From positions 1 through 64,000 of the forward strand of contig WPDH01000076.1 in assembly GCA_019137255.1 (NCBI GenBank): a stretch of DNA of 64,000 nucleotides, given 5' to 3'. Shown here in pieces: positions 44,286 through 54,971 of this stretch. A program made the translations under genes and the position numbers. The notes under the pieces are model-generated. The model was not told the DNA's origin and searched no databases. It saw only the letters and a list, made by a program, of their open reading frames with translations. Position 1 is the first letter of the stretch, and each line of letters opens with the position of its first letter. Origin of the DNA: Corinectria fuckeliana (Eukaryota; Ascomycota; Sordariomycetes; Hypocreales; Nectriaceae).

Positions 44286-45613
44286 AGGTGGAAGGGAACA
44301 ATGCGGGATTTATTTTCATTGAACATCTCAGAGCATCAGCGCAACGAGCAGATATGATCGATGTCTGCGAGATTGCGTCGTTGGGCATTTACCGACCCGA
44401 GCCGAAAGCAATCTCGCTATTGCCTCAGCTAAGCATGAAGGAGCGCATACAACACCAGGCAGTCGGCGAGTCTGTCAATTCGTCATGCAGCGAGAGTTCA
44501 ACAGCAGTCAACCAGTTGCTGGTGACGCATCGAGGGGAGGCCAGGCCAAGCAAGCGTCAAAGTGACAGGATCACATGGCGCTAGGTCTTCAGGAAGCCGA
44601 CTCTAGATAGACCTGTAACAGGTTAGTGACGTCAAACCGTCCGCGCCGCATTTAGGAGAGAGTTACATAGGGACTAGAATGGAAGTATCAGTTCGAGAAT
44701 GATGAGAGAGTGCCGGGTACATTGAGTTTGGTCTTCGTTTGGCAGTACAACTTCGACGCCCAACATCATCACTATATTCTCAGCAAATTCCTAATTGAAG
44801 TCCCCACTGCGCCGGCCATAGCTACCACTGTTGTTACTCACGATGTTGCCGCAGTTGGGAATATTCGTAGTTGAAGTTGGAGCCCCCCAAGCAAGCACAA
44901 GCGCACAGAAGCACCCAGCACATGGTCACAAGCAAACTGATGTCGTAGGGGCAGATGGCCGAGGGAGGTTCTCGATCGTGCCACCGAGGGAGAAGGTCAG
45001 AGGAAAGGCTTTCTCACTGTGGTGGTTGCCATCGCAGACTCCTCGGTTGAGCTCGAAGGGAGACAAACATGACTCGCCCGAGAGGCCCCACTGCCGAGCG
45101 TCTTGAAGGAGTTGGTAGGCTTGTTCGTGATGAGCTCTATGAGAGCGAGGACGTCGCTCTACTAGACCGAGATGGTTGCGTCGGAGAGACAGCCCAGGAC
45201 GGCGCGGAAGTTGATAACTAGGCCGACTGTTGAACCCTCTTGCTAGTCCTTTGCAGTCTCTTCTCAAACCATCTTGTAAGTTCCTTTGGTTTTTCCGCAC
45301 AGCCTGATCGTATAACAAACAGTGCGGTTCACTATCGAGAAAGGAGAAAGAAGAACGAGGTATATAACAGTAAGAAAAGCAACTAGCTGGCTAACTCGCT
45401 TGAGCTGATGGGAACCGATTCCCTCTTAACATCCCCGATCCCGAATAACAAGAGTATCTATGCAAGCAAAAGTCTATCCTAAATCCAAAGTGTGTATATC
45501 CATCCCTATGGTGCGTCCCACCGATTTTTTGTTGCCCAACACCCATGCGCCAGCTGATTCCGTCCCATGTTCATCCATACATTCATCCGTACATTCATGC
45601 TCCCTTGCTTTTC
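44286..45613. other. Intergenic region UPF3 / FMN split-barrel gene
   Basis: It lies between convergent genes and holds both 3' flanks. Open frames up to 130 codons (44926-45318, minus) show no recognisable family. No RNA gene or repeat seen. Confidence 0.55.
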
Positions 45614-46414
45614 TTAGATCAACACGCCCAACCTAATCAAGACAACGTACAACATCACCGCAAGGCTGAACCCCAATACAATGGCCTCGCGTTGAGCAAG
45701 AACCTTCAGCGTCCACCGCCTGGCGTCGCCCACCCACAGCGTCTTCCCAACACCCCGTCGTGCCGCCTTGAGCCCCGGCAGCCCATCCATGCTCTCGACA
45801 TTCGTTTCATTGTGGTACTCTTGCACCGTGTTGTTTTCGACTCTCTTCCCCACCCACGAGTCCAGCGTCGGTCGCTCCTCAAACACCGCCAGTTCATCAA
45901 TTCTGCCATTCACGCCTTCCCGGAGGACTTCCTCCATGGGCTTCTCTGAAGACTCATCCGCCAAGTAAAGTGCCTTCTTGACCCGAGGCACACCGAAGCC
46001 GCAGCTCGTCTGAACCTCGAAGACGTCGGCCACCACCACCGCTCTAGCACCGTCAAATGCTGTTCGTTTGCCCTTTGCGATCTGGCGGACCAAGTCTGGG
46101 AACGCTGGCTCGTCCCACTCAACAATCTTGGATCGACAGAAGAACCTGACAATCTTGGGTGCAGGGCCAAAGCTCATAAACATCAGGCATAGACGCCCGT
46201 TGTCGTATGAGTGTGCGATGGTCTCGCATCCAGAGCCGGTGCGGTCAATATAAGCGCATTCATTCGGCCCCAGAATGGCGAAGTGCGAATCAGTCAGCCC
46301 CTTGGGAGACACGTTGACGTGGGATCCGAGAGTTGGCGCCGATCCTGTGAAGAAGACGGGCTGTCGCTGCACCCACTGGCCGAGCTCGTCGCTGATGGAC
46401 GGGAAGAGCTTCAT
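45614..46414 (-). CDS. Pyridoxamine 5'-phosphate oxidase-like FMN split-barrel protein, tail-anchored
   Basis: Single exon, 266 residues. The N-terminal ~150 residues match the FMN-binding split-barrel family (PNPOx-like): PVFFTGSAPTLGSHVNVSPKG, TGSGCETIAHSYDNGRLCLMFMSF and IVRFFCRSKIVE. The family binds flavin, F420 or heme and often acts as a flavin oxidoreductase; substrate is unknown here. The C-terminus ends in one hydrophobic segment (about residues 246-266, IVLGFSLAVMLYVVLIRLG) with nothing after it, so the protein should be tail-anchored in a membrane with the catalytic part in the cytosol. A TATA-like ATATAT lies near 46511-46517, about 100 bp upstream. True pyridoxamine oxidase function is unlikely given the missing C-terminal domain. 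Confidence 0.85.
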   Translation of the reverse strand: MKLFPSISDELGQWVQRQPVFFTGSAPTLGSHVNVSPKGLTDSHFAILGPNECAYIDRTGSGCETIAHSYDNGRLCLMFMSFGPAPKIVRFFCRSKIVEWDEPAFPDLVRQIAKGKRTAFDGARAVVVADVFEVQTSCGFGVPRVKKALYLADESSEKPMEEVLREGVNGRIDELAVFEERPTLDSWVGKRVENNTVQEYHNETNVESMDGLPGLKAARRGVGKTLWVGDARRWTLKVLAQREAIVLGFSLAVMLYVVLIRLGVLI

Positions 46415-46860
46415 TGTGTGGTTCGTTGGCTGCAGGGGATGGTTCGATCAAGCCAGGAACAGCATGCAATTGGTGGGGAGGGGTCACGTTGTTGTCGCGT
46501 GGCCGAGGCGGCATATATGTAAGTTGGCCAAGTCGGAATGCTGGTATCCTGGCAACAGTGCGAGGCTGAGGAAGAATAGCCGACAGGCAGCTGGCATGTA
46601 TTCATGAATCGGGGAAATGACGGTGAGCGGCGGACAAAAGTCCCGCGGATTGACTCATCGATGGAGCCGAAATGACAAGTTTGCCGGTCGTCGGCGACAA
46701 CTGAAGGGGAAGAAAACCCGAGTGGGTCCGCGACGATGCCCAACTCGATCTTTGCCATGGATTCACCATGGAGGGTATCATGATCGAGTTGGTTCCGTCG
46801 TCTTGATGAAACGGTTCGCATGAGCGAGCATGCTGTAGAGATCCACAAGATGAATCGAGT
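46415..46860. other. Short intergenic region
   Basis: Promoter of the split-barrel gene and 3' flank of the coiled-coil gene, both on the minus strand. CATATATG at 46510-46517 is a possible TATA box. No other feature seen. Confidence 0.5.
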
Positions 46861-48261
46861 TTAGTTGACGATGGGGTACGCGTGGTAGGACCCGTCCTCA
46901 TATGCGTCCTCGTCAAAGGCACTGCTGTCGCTGCTGAAGTGACCGGGAGCGACCACACTAGTTGTACGAGGCACGTTGGAGTACGTGCTGCCCTTGTGGG
47001 ATTGCGCGGGAGCGGGTGGCGGCTGCATGCGTCCTGCTGGCACATGGGTGTAAGCATTGGGGTTACGGACCGTGGGATGCAAGTGATACCAACCTCCAGG
47101 TCCCCATCCTTCAATGAAGCTGCTGGGCTGACGGGTTCCGTTGGCGGGCCTTTCGTCGAAACGCTTCGACAAACGCTCCTTGTCGGCCTTGGCGTCGGAC
47201 TTCTCCTTGATACGCCCTCGGTCTTCACGCTCACGTTCACGCTCACGTTCGCGATGGCGCTGCTCACGGCGTTCGTCACGGTCACGGTCACGGTCTTCAC
47301 GAGGCTCCTTCTTACTAGAGGACGAGGCTGTCGACTTGCCCGATGCCTTGCTCGAAGTCTTGCTCGAAGCCTTGCTGGCAGGGCGCGACGCCGGCTTGGG
47401 ACGCTCCGGGACGGCGGCGGTCAAGGTAGGGGTGGCAATGGGGCTAGTCATGGCAGAGGGGGGCGCCTGGCCGTTGAGGGCGTTGAAGCGCATGAGCAGG
47501 TTCTCGTGCTTGGCCTTGAGGCCGATGAGACGGCGCTCAAAGTCCTGGCGCTCAAACTCGAGGCGCTCATTCTCGCCAGTGAGGTGCTGGTTGTCGCCGG
47601 TTAGGTGCTGGTTCTCACCAGTAAGATGCTGGTTCTCGCCGGTGAGGCGACGGGTTTCATCCTTGAGCTCATGCGTCTCCTCCTTGAGTTCATGAGTTTC
47701 CTCCTTAAGGTCACGGTTGTCGTCCTTGAGTGCCCGGTTGTCCTCCTTATAAGTGCGGTTTTCCTCCTTCAAGTCACGGTTTTCCTCCTTTAGAGCTCGG
47801 CATTCCTCCTTCAGGTTCCGACTCTCCTCCTTGGCAGCGCGGTTCTCCTCCTTGACGGCGCGGTTCTCCTCCTTCAAGGCACGGTTCTCCTCCCTCAAGG
47901 TGCGGGTGTCCTCCTTGAGCACATCCGCCTCGGAGCGAACACCGTCGAGCTGGGCCTTGAGCTCGCGGTACGAGACGACGCTCTCGTTCAGCTTCCGGTT
48001 GGCCTGGTCAAGTTGGGCCTTGAGCTTCTCCTTGTCAGCCTTGAGTTTGTCCTTGTCGGCCTTGGCCTTGGTCAGATCCGTGGTGGCCTTGTTGAGGTCG
48101 ATGAGGTTTGAGTCGTAGCCATATTCGTAGTCGAACTCGTCAACTTCATGTACCCTATCAGCGGATGCATGCGGGACGTGACGGCCGTAGGACGCACTAG
48201 AGTGGCCAGCAGTGCTGGACCTCTTGCCGGTGTGTACAGAAGTCCTCTGGTGCAGCGGCAT
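46861..48261 (-). CDS. Coiled-coil protein with 17 tandem heptads
   Basis: Single exon, 466 residues from the ATG at 48261 (the frame stays open 10 codons upstream but without another ATG). I do not recognise an ortholog. After ~45 Ser/His-rich residues, a Lys/Asp/Leu-rich helix (65-115) leads into 17 uninterrupted heptads at residues 122-240, consensus LKEENRA, later LTGENQH. A Ser/Lys-rich linker follows, then an Arg/Asp/Glu-rich charged stretch (around 315-350) and a Pro/Tyr/His-rich C-terminal tail with a GWGPGGWYHLHP motif. With Leu at core position d, Asn falls at position a of nearly every heptad, an unusually polar core. A scaffold or cytoskeletal role is possible but is a guess. A TATATA element at 48519-48526 could be its TATA box. 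Confidence 0.82.
   Translation of the reverse strand: MPLHQRTSVHTGKRSSTAGHSSASYGRHVPHASADRVHEVDEFDYEYGYDSNLIDLNKATTDLTKAKADKDKLKADKEKLKAQLDQANRKLNESVVSYRELKAQLDGVRSEADVLKEDTRTLREENRALKEENRAVKEENRAAKEESRNLKEECRALKEENRDLKEENRTYKEDNRALKDDNRDLKEETHELKEETHELKDETRRLTGENQHLTGENQHLTGDNQHLTGENERLEFERQDFERRLIGLKAKHENLLMRFNALNGQAPPSAMTSPIATPTLTAAVPERPKPASRPASKASSKTSSKASGKSTASSSSKKEPREDRDRDRDERREQRHREREREREREDRGRIKEKSDAKADKERLSKRFDERPANGTRQPSSFIEGWGPGGWYHLHPTVRNPNAYTHVPAGRMQPPPAPAQSHKGSTYSNVPRTTSVVAPGHFSSDSSAFDEDAYEDGSYHAYPIVN
47542..47898 (-). repeat. 21-bp tandem repeat coding the heptad array
   Basis: Seventeen in-register 21-bp units (357 bp) encode LREENRA through LEFERQD. Nucleotide similarity between units is high, especially the four LTGENQH-type units near 47560-47650, which points to repeat expansion. 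Confidence 0.9.
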
Positions 48262-48936
48262 GGTGACGACTGCGAACGGTTGCCCGCACAAAGAGGATAG
48301 TCGATGGTGTTGTGTTTACTGGTGATTCGGTGTAGTCCCAAAACTGCGATGCAGCGCTGCCCAACGACGACGTGGTCTGGCAGGAGTAAGGCGGCGCGGA
48401 CGAATTGCGAGGGGCGCTTGGGTAGGTCTCAAGGAGGGGTGGGCAGTTGGCAGCGGGAGGGAAGCGGGACAGGCTTTGCCAGTAGTGGTAGGGCGACAAG
48501 CGCAGAAGGGTGTCAACGGGTATATAAGGGGGAGAAGGGCACGACGCGCAGCAATGACTCAGACTTCGGAGACAAGGTAAGAGTTTTTTCCTTGACTGAG
48601 ACGAGCACACAAAACGGAGCAGAGGAAGACGGCAAAAATCTCCGTGGGTGTGTGCGCGCGCCCGGGAAATGAGGTCGGGCTGCAAGGGAAAAGGAAAAAA
48701 AAGTGATCAGGTTGATATTTTATCAACTTTCGGGTGTGGGAGGGAGAAAAAAAACTCTGGCTGGAATGGGGGGGGGAGGGGTCGGAATGAGAAACACCAG
48801 AGGCGGGCTGTATACGGACCGACACTTTCGACTGACAGATTGTTGCCTCGGGACTAACGACAGGTTTGAAAACGCCTTGCGCATGGAAGCGGGAGGAAGG
48901 AGGATTCACTGACTCTTTACCTATTTTCAGGAGAGT

Positions 48937-48980
48937 CTGTTTGTTTGTTGGTTGGTTTGTGTGTGTGTCCCTGTGTGTCT
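48937..48980 (+). repeat. GT-rich simple repeat
   Basis: Successive TTTG and TG units (TTTGTTTG, TTGGTTGG, TGTGTGTG). Low complexity, non-coding. Confidence 0.8.
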
Positions 48981-49345
48981 ATTCCTGTGTGTGCTTGTGC
49001 GTGAGTGCTGGCGAACAATGCTGATGACGACGAGGGAGTCATCGCCTGCTAGTATCAGTGACCGCCTCCCGCTCGAGTCCCGGCACGGGAGCCATGGGGG
49101 TTTGGGGGGGTGGCCCTTGGCTAAAGTCGACGGCCTAGCCCGCAGAAGGCCCATTTCTCTCCCATTTCTGGCCCATCGTCTGCCGCTTGGCCCATCTCTC
49201 TGGCCCGAGAGAGCGGCCATTTTACATTTCGCTCCCACAGGATGGATCCCCGGTGAGACACGGGCGAGGTAGCGGGTACCTCGATTGGCGGAAGCTGGCA
49301 AATGGAAACTGGGTCGCACCGTCGCACGCACACAATCCCGGCGCT

Positions 49346-49376
49346 GCGGCGTGCGGCGTGCGGCGTGCGGCGTGCG
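49346..49376 (+). repeat. CGGCGTG heptanucleotide repeat
   Basis: Four consecutive copies of a 7-bp GC-rich unit in non-coding DNA. Confidence 0.8.
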
Positions 49377-52300
49377 CAAAGTTGAAAAAAGGCGTTGCGA
49401 CGCCAACACCCAAAGCCCAACGTGCTGCCCAATCCCGCGCCCCCTTTCTCCCCTCCCCCCCCTCCCTTCCAGCCAGTAAGGGGAGGTGCCATTGGCCGCG
49501 TCCCGGGCTGTGCAGATGGCAAGGCAGAAGAGAAGCAGACAAGACGTCAAGTCGTGCAGAAGAAGGAGGGAGGGATCCAGGCAGCGACTCGATTCGGCCC
49601 CCAAAGTCGAAGACCGTGACCGCGACCATGTCCACGCGCGCCATCTTGCCTTGCGTACAAATCCAAGATCGACAACGGAGTGTCATGGAAGGGTGGTTCG
49701 CCCGGGTCCGCATGGCTCAAACAAAAACGAGGGTCGGCGCGATTCCACGCCCGTCGACTCGGGTCCAACGTCGTCCAAGCCATGCCGTGCCGTAGCCCAC
49801 CCAGCAGCGCATTGTTCTGCCAGGCGGCTATGCCCTTGACCGCATTACTCTCACAGGCCCCAGACCCGGGAACCCTGGGGGCGGCCCGTGGCAGCCTGGG
49901 GAGCTCCGGCGACTAACAAGGAACTAGCAGCAGGAGCTGTGAAGCATTGTCAGCGGGTGACTCATTCGCTGACCGAAGGCGTTTGTGCGTTGAACACGAT
50001 GCTGTGATGTTGCTTTGCTCTTCGTCCTTGTCGTGTTGTTTGAGGTGTCGATGACAAGCCCCTCGGCACATGGATATTTTGGGGAGGGGGGAGGGGTGTA
50101 ACTCCCGTGGTGCGTGACAGGCATTTGCAGGGGGGTAGGTTTCTACCCTTGTTCAACTGCCTTCTCTGCGCCCGGGACTGGCCGAAAGCGGTGCGCGTGC
50201 TGTCGATGCCGCCTCTCAAGTGCCCACAAGCACTCACCACCGGAAATCCAGAAGGAAAACTGTTGTTCGGCGTGGAGAGTGTGTGAACAAGCTCAACGGG
50301 ATCGCGGGGACTAACCGCGGGACTAGTTCTCCCTCCCGGTGGTAGCAATTACGTAGCGTAGCGGCCACCGTTTGGGTTTGAGATTGGGGTTGGGTAGGGC
50401 TGATGTGGAGAAATCCCGGCTCCGTCCACCGTCCCGTCCGGCCGTGACGAGCCGCTCGCCGCCGGACGCCTGAGGTGGGTGAGGTGAGTTTGCATGCTGG
50501 AGCTGGCCCGCGCCCCTCCAGTCCGTTGTCCGGGTCCCTCCCGTCCATCCACGAGTCGAGCTGCCAATCCCTCCACCCTCCAACTTCATCCCCATGCCCT
50601 GCTACCTGCATTCCCGCTGTCAAGGGAGTGGCCGGCCCGTTACGCGAGGGTGTCGAGCATCGGTAAATTCCTAAGCTACATAGTACTAGGACTAAAAGGA
50701 GAGAGCAGCGTCCAGCCTGATGATCAAACCCGATGATCAATGTACGTACCACACGCCGTAAAGTCTCTGCTGCAGGTGATTAATTGACTGCAGACGTGAA
50801 CAGGCTTTTCTCGCATAACTGGACCACATGCCCAAACAATCTCAGCCGAGGTTGGTTTTTCTTGTATCACGTGACCGATCCCAAACTGTTTGAGAAGAAG
50901 AAAGATGAACTGCGCAGTCTCATGCTGCTACGGCCGGCACGTGCATATTGAACCTTGAAATATGTCCAACTAGTCTCCTTGCTCCGTAGCGATCTTGGAA
51001 CTTGAACTTCCAACCCAGGTCACTACTATATCTACGACCAGTAGCTCTTTATTGAATCGGCACATTTTAAACAAGTGGGGGGTTTGAACTGCGCCCTTTA
51101 CAAAGTCAGCTATCCCGACAAGCAGGTGGCTTCTTGCTTAAGACCTACCTACTTAGGTATGCTATGACCTGATTGGAAGCGGGGTTGTCAGCATTGGGCC
51201 TTTTTTGGGTTACGAGGTTCGTATTTTTGGACGTAACCAACGGCTCTAAGATCTCACTGATGAAACGGCGAAGCAGACGAAGGCGGATTGGATCATGACA
51301 AGCCGGTGTGCGTAGACGGAGAGAAGAGGATATTTCTTTCCATAACCGATTTGTCCGCGAGACCATAAATATACCACGTGTGACTTGATGAGGCATACCG
51401 GTTTGAACATTTACCACGGCAATCCACCCTTCGGAATGTCAATTTTAAGCGTGGTCGACTTCAGAAACACCAGAGAGAAGGGCCACAGTGGCCTCGGCAG
51501 GTAACAAAGCTCTGCCCGTCCCCCATCTAACACGTCGCGACCAAGAGAAACGCGTCAAACCATCAGCCTTGAGTTCACGTAGCAGTATGCCAAAATAGTC
51601 ATTGGGGAGATGGGGCCGGCTCAGATCCAACCCTAGCTCGCGGCCAGGTATTAATTACGGCACTGGCCGGGCGCGAAGTGCATATTAAGTCAGGGGTAGA
51701 AGTATGGAGATGCACGTCAAACGGACATTACGTATGCGACGGAATGATCGGGCTCTGCGACATGGTAAGGGTGTGTTGATCTGCTACATAGTACGCAATC
51801 GTCCATCGGGTTGAGGGTGCTTGGGGGAGATTTGCCATGCTTCCTTGCCTTGTCGTCATTTCTCCAGTCGTCACTGATCCATTCCTTACGCGTGTATTCG
51901 TAGTGTACTATGTACGGAGTATTCGGAGACAAGATATCGAGAAATCAGAAGCGACAACACCCGACAGAGGCCTTCTGGTGCATGCAACATTCGACCCGCC
52001 AAGTGAATCTGCATGTCAGGGATGCACTAGCACTGCAGGGCAAAGGCTACATACGTTGAGAACGGGAGACCCCAAGACAGAGCGTTGTGAGATAGGGCTA
52101 TCCGCGGGACTGTGCTGGAATTCTCTAGGTGGGATCGTGCATGGAATTTGTCTTAATCCAGTGGACGGCCATTGACCAAGGGGAGGGGACGCGTCTATCC
52201 TTCTCGAAGGCAAAACCCAAACCTAGTAACTTAGCAGCCCTTAGGAATCAAGGTCGTAGTAGCTAGGTAGGTACGTATTTCCATTCCTAAACAAGCCTGG

Positions 52301-53715
52301 ATGTTACTGTGCGGAGATTAAACCTCGGGGAAGACCTAAAGATGAGAATTGCCACTTTACTCTATCGCTGAGCATGTTCGTGGGATGGTGTTCAATCAAG
52401 ATAATACGCTCATCGAACGTGTCTGGTGGATTGGCGAAAGAAAGTCCAGGGGTTGGGCTGACTGTAATTTGCAACGATCCCGCTGCCCTATTGCTCCCTT
52501 GAAGGCTAGGCCAGGGTATCCCCCATTCCCCAAGGAGGCCCTGGGTTGAGATCCATTTCTAGCCGTCTAATTGGCTCAAGCGCCGTTGACTAGCTTTTCT
52601 GAGACTTCAGTGGCCCACGTCCTCGATCCTCCGCCCCCTTTTTTTCTCGACTGCTAGCCCGCCTCGACTCTAGGGCATGTTCCAGGGACTTGCCAATAAG
52701 GGATCCCACTCCCTTCATTAGTACCCGTGGCCGCAAATTGCACCTCGACATAGCATACCAGATCACACCGAGGCTTACAAAATAACTACAGCGGGCTCAT
52801 TGCGGATGGCTACCAGGAGGGTTCGTAAAGACAGGAGGTACCGCACGGTACAAAGGTGACACAACGGTTTTTCCCTCGACTGGGCGGAGTGGCGGCTGGC
52901 TCTAAGCTCGCTCCTATCCGTCTGCCGCCGCTGACACCTGTCTCCAAATGCTCCCAGGGCGAGGTCGGAGGAGCGCGGGCTAGCAACTCCCTAATAATTA
53001 CCCGTTTTGCTACTAGCATCTAGGCCTATCTACTTCGTAGGTGGGATCCCAATCCGTACTGGGTGCAATAGTCCCTTTTTCTCGCGGGCTGCACAGCACA
53101 CCTTAGCGCCATAAAAGTACCCCAAAGTCCCGGCGCCGCTGGCCCCTCCACTCTAGTCCCGTCAGCCGCGTATCCTTTTCGCCAAGTCTTTCCAGTGGTC
53201 ACGACTCGCTCACCACGCACTCTTCATCCTCAACCCTCCCTCGATCCCTCTCCTCCTTTCTTTCCCCTCTTCCCTTCCGTCCTTTTTCTCCCCCTTCCCT
53301 TCCACCCTGCTCAGAACAACTCTCCCGTATCGATACCATTCGCTTGGAGTATCGATCTGTGCTTGTGCTTCGCGTCTCCTCAGACTGCGTGCTTGTGTGT
53401 GTGCTTCTGCGCAATTATTTTGGCCCAATCACTCGCTTTCTGACACTCCCTTATCCGGCCGCTTTTTCTACTTCCCTTTGCTTCTCGTCATCCACTTCCC
53501 TCTTCCACCTTCATCCGCAAATCCTCGATCAGCTATCCAATCCATCGACTCTGGGTTTGCAAAATAGCTGCGCCTCTCCCTCTCGATTGCACTCTCTTGG
53601 TTGTTGCGAGAGTATGCTTGTGGCCCGACGATAATACACGAAAATACGATCCCGTCTCGCCACCTCCCAACAACACATCAACCCCTTCAATAAACCGCTT
53701 TAATTCATCACCATC

Positions 53716-54971
53716 ATGTCTCGTCGAAACTCTGAGGAGCCTGTCCCGCTCCTCACCCCCGAGGAGAGGGAAATGGAGACCAAGGGCGAGCACGTTGACG
53801 TCGAGAACGATGCCGGTCGGGCCGAGCCCCCCAAGGACCAGAACCTCGACCACGAGTACTCTGTCGCCAGCACCGTCAAGTTCGCGTGGCTCGGCACCTA
53901 CTTCTTCTTCTCCCTGCTCCTGACTCTTTACAACAAGCTTGTTCTAGGCATGGTAAGTCGAATATCCCCTCCCACATTCATCCGAGCTCTCCGCCTCAAT
54001 GAATGCGCGGAGACAATCCTGAAACCAATGCTGACGTCGCCCTTGCGCCTCAGTTCCACTTCCCTTGGCTCCTGACCTTCCTGCACGCATCCTTCGCCAG
54101 TATCGGTACCTGGGCCATGATGCAGATGGGCTACTTCAAGCTGTCGCGACTGGGACGCCGTGAGAATCTCGCCCTCGTCGCCTTCAGCGCTCTCTTCACT
54201 GCCAACATCGCCGTCTCCAACCTGTCTCTTGCCATGGTATCTGTTCCCTTCTACCAGACCATGCGCATGCTCTGCCCGATCTTCACCATCCTCATCTACC
54301 GTGTCTGGTACGGCCGCACTTACAGCACCATGACTTATCTGTCTCTGCTACCCCTGATCATCGGTGCTGCTATGACCACTCTTGGCGAGATGAGCTTCTC
54401 TGACGCTGGCTTCCTCCTCACCATCCTCGGTGTTATCCTGGCTGCCCTCAAGGTATGACGTCTCCCAACTCTCTTCGGTGCCAGTCCCTAACGTATCTTG
54501 CAGACTGTCGTCACGAATCGATTCATGACCGGATCCCTCGCCCTCCCCCCCGTCGAGTTTCTCATGCGCATGTCGCCTCTCGCTGCCCTCCAGGCTCTTG
54601 CCTGCGCCGCTGCGACTGGTGAGGTCGGTGGCTTCCACAAGCTCATCACCTCTGGCGAGATTTCGCTCCCTCCCGCGTTTGCCTCCCTTTTCGGCAACGG
54701 TTTCCTCGCTCTCCTCCTTAATATTTCGTCCTTCAACACCAACAAACTTGCTGGTGCCCTCACCATGACCGTGTGTGGCAACCTAAAGCAGTGTCTCACT
54801 GTTGCTCTTGGTATCGTTCTCTTCGATGTCACTGTCGACCTGCTTAACGGTGCGGGTATGGGTGTCACAATGCTTGGCGCTGCCATCTACAGCAAGGCCG
54901 AGCTCGATAACAGGGCCAAGAAGAATGCTGAGGCCGCCGCCTACAAGCCCGTTGACCAAAACCCTCGGTAA
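53716..54971 (+). CDS. TPT/DMT-family (DUF250) nucleotide-sugar-type transporter
   Basis: Multi-pass membrane transporter of the drug/metabolite superfamily, triose-phosphate/nucleotide-sugar branch, probably in Golgi or ER. Three exons, 53716-53952, 54054-54452 and 54504-54971, give 367 residues. A charged cytosolic N-terminus (~50 residues) precedes about ten hydrophobic segments, starting with WLGTYFFFSLLLTLYNKLVLG. Family marks: LTLYNKLVL, FTANIAVSNLSLAMVSVPFYQT, the segment KTVVTNRFM at the second half, and the LNISSFNTNKLAGALTMTVCGNLKQ stretch, which is the KT/N-rich signature near the C-terminal helices. Substrate cannot be read from sequence. The gene has a long C/T-rich leader, consistent with high expression. 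Confidence 0.9.

Larger units (their letters stand above)
48262..53715. other. 5.4 kb intergenic region between divergent genes
   Basis: No gene recognised. Contents: leader and promoter of the coiled-coil gene (to about 48.6 kb), a GT/TTG-rich simple tract at 48937-48980, four CGGCGTG units near 49346-49374, C-rich runs near 49440-49470, dispersed palindromes (CTACATAGTACTA at 50677-50688, CTACATAGTAC at 51784-51794, GTACTATGTACGGAGTA at 51905-51921, CTAGGTAGGTACG near 52263-52275), and the pyrimidine-rich leader of the transporter gene (53210-53540). Short open frames up to about 200 codons overlap on both strands and look like chance. Non-coding transcripts cannot be excluded. Confidence 0.55.

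Noticed and set aside
46882..47604. 240-codon plus-strand frame
   Set aside because: Antisense to the coiled-coil gene; arises from its repeats and charged codons.
48262..48291. Extension of the coiled-coil protein by 10 residues
   Set aside because: The frame opens with TTG, not ATG; the ATG at 48261 is the credible start.
50234..50752. 172-codon minus-strand frame in the 5.4 kb gap
   Set aside because: No domain; composition is that of random non-coding GC-rich DNA, overlapping frames on both strands.
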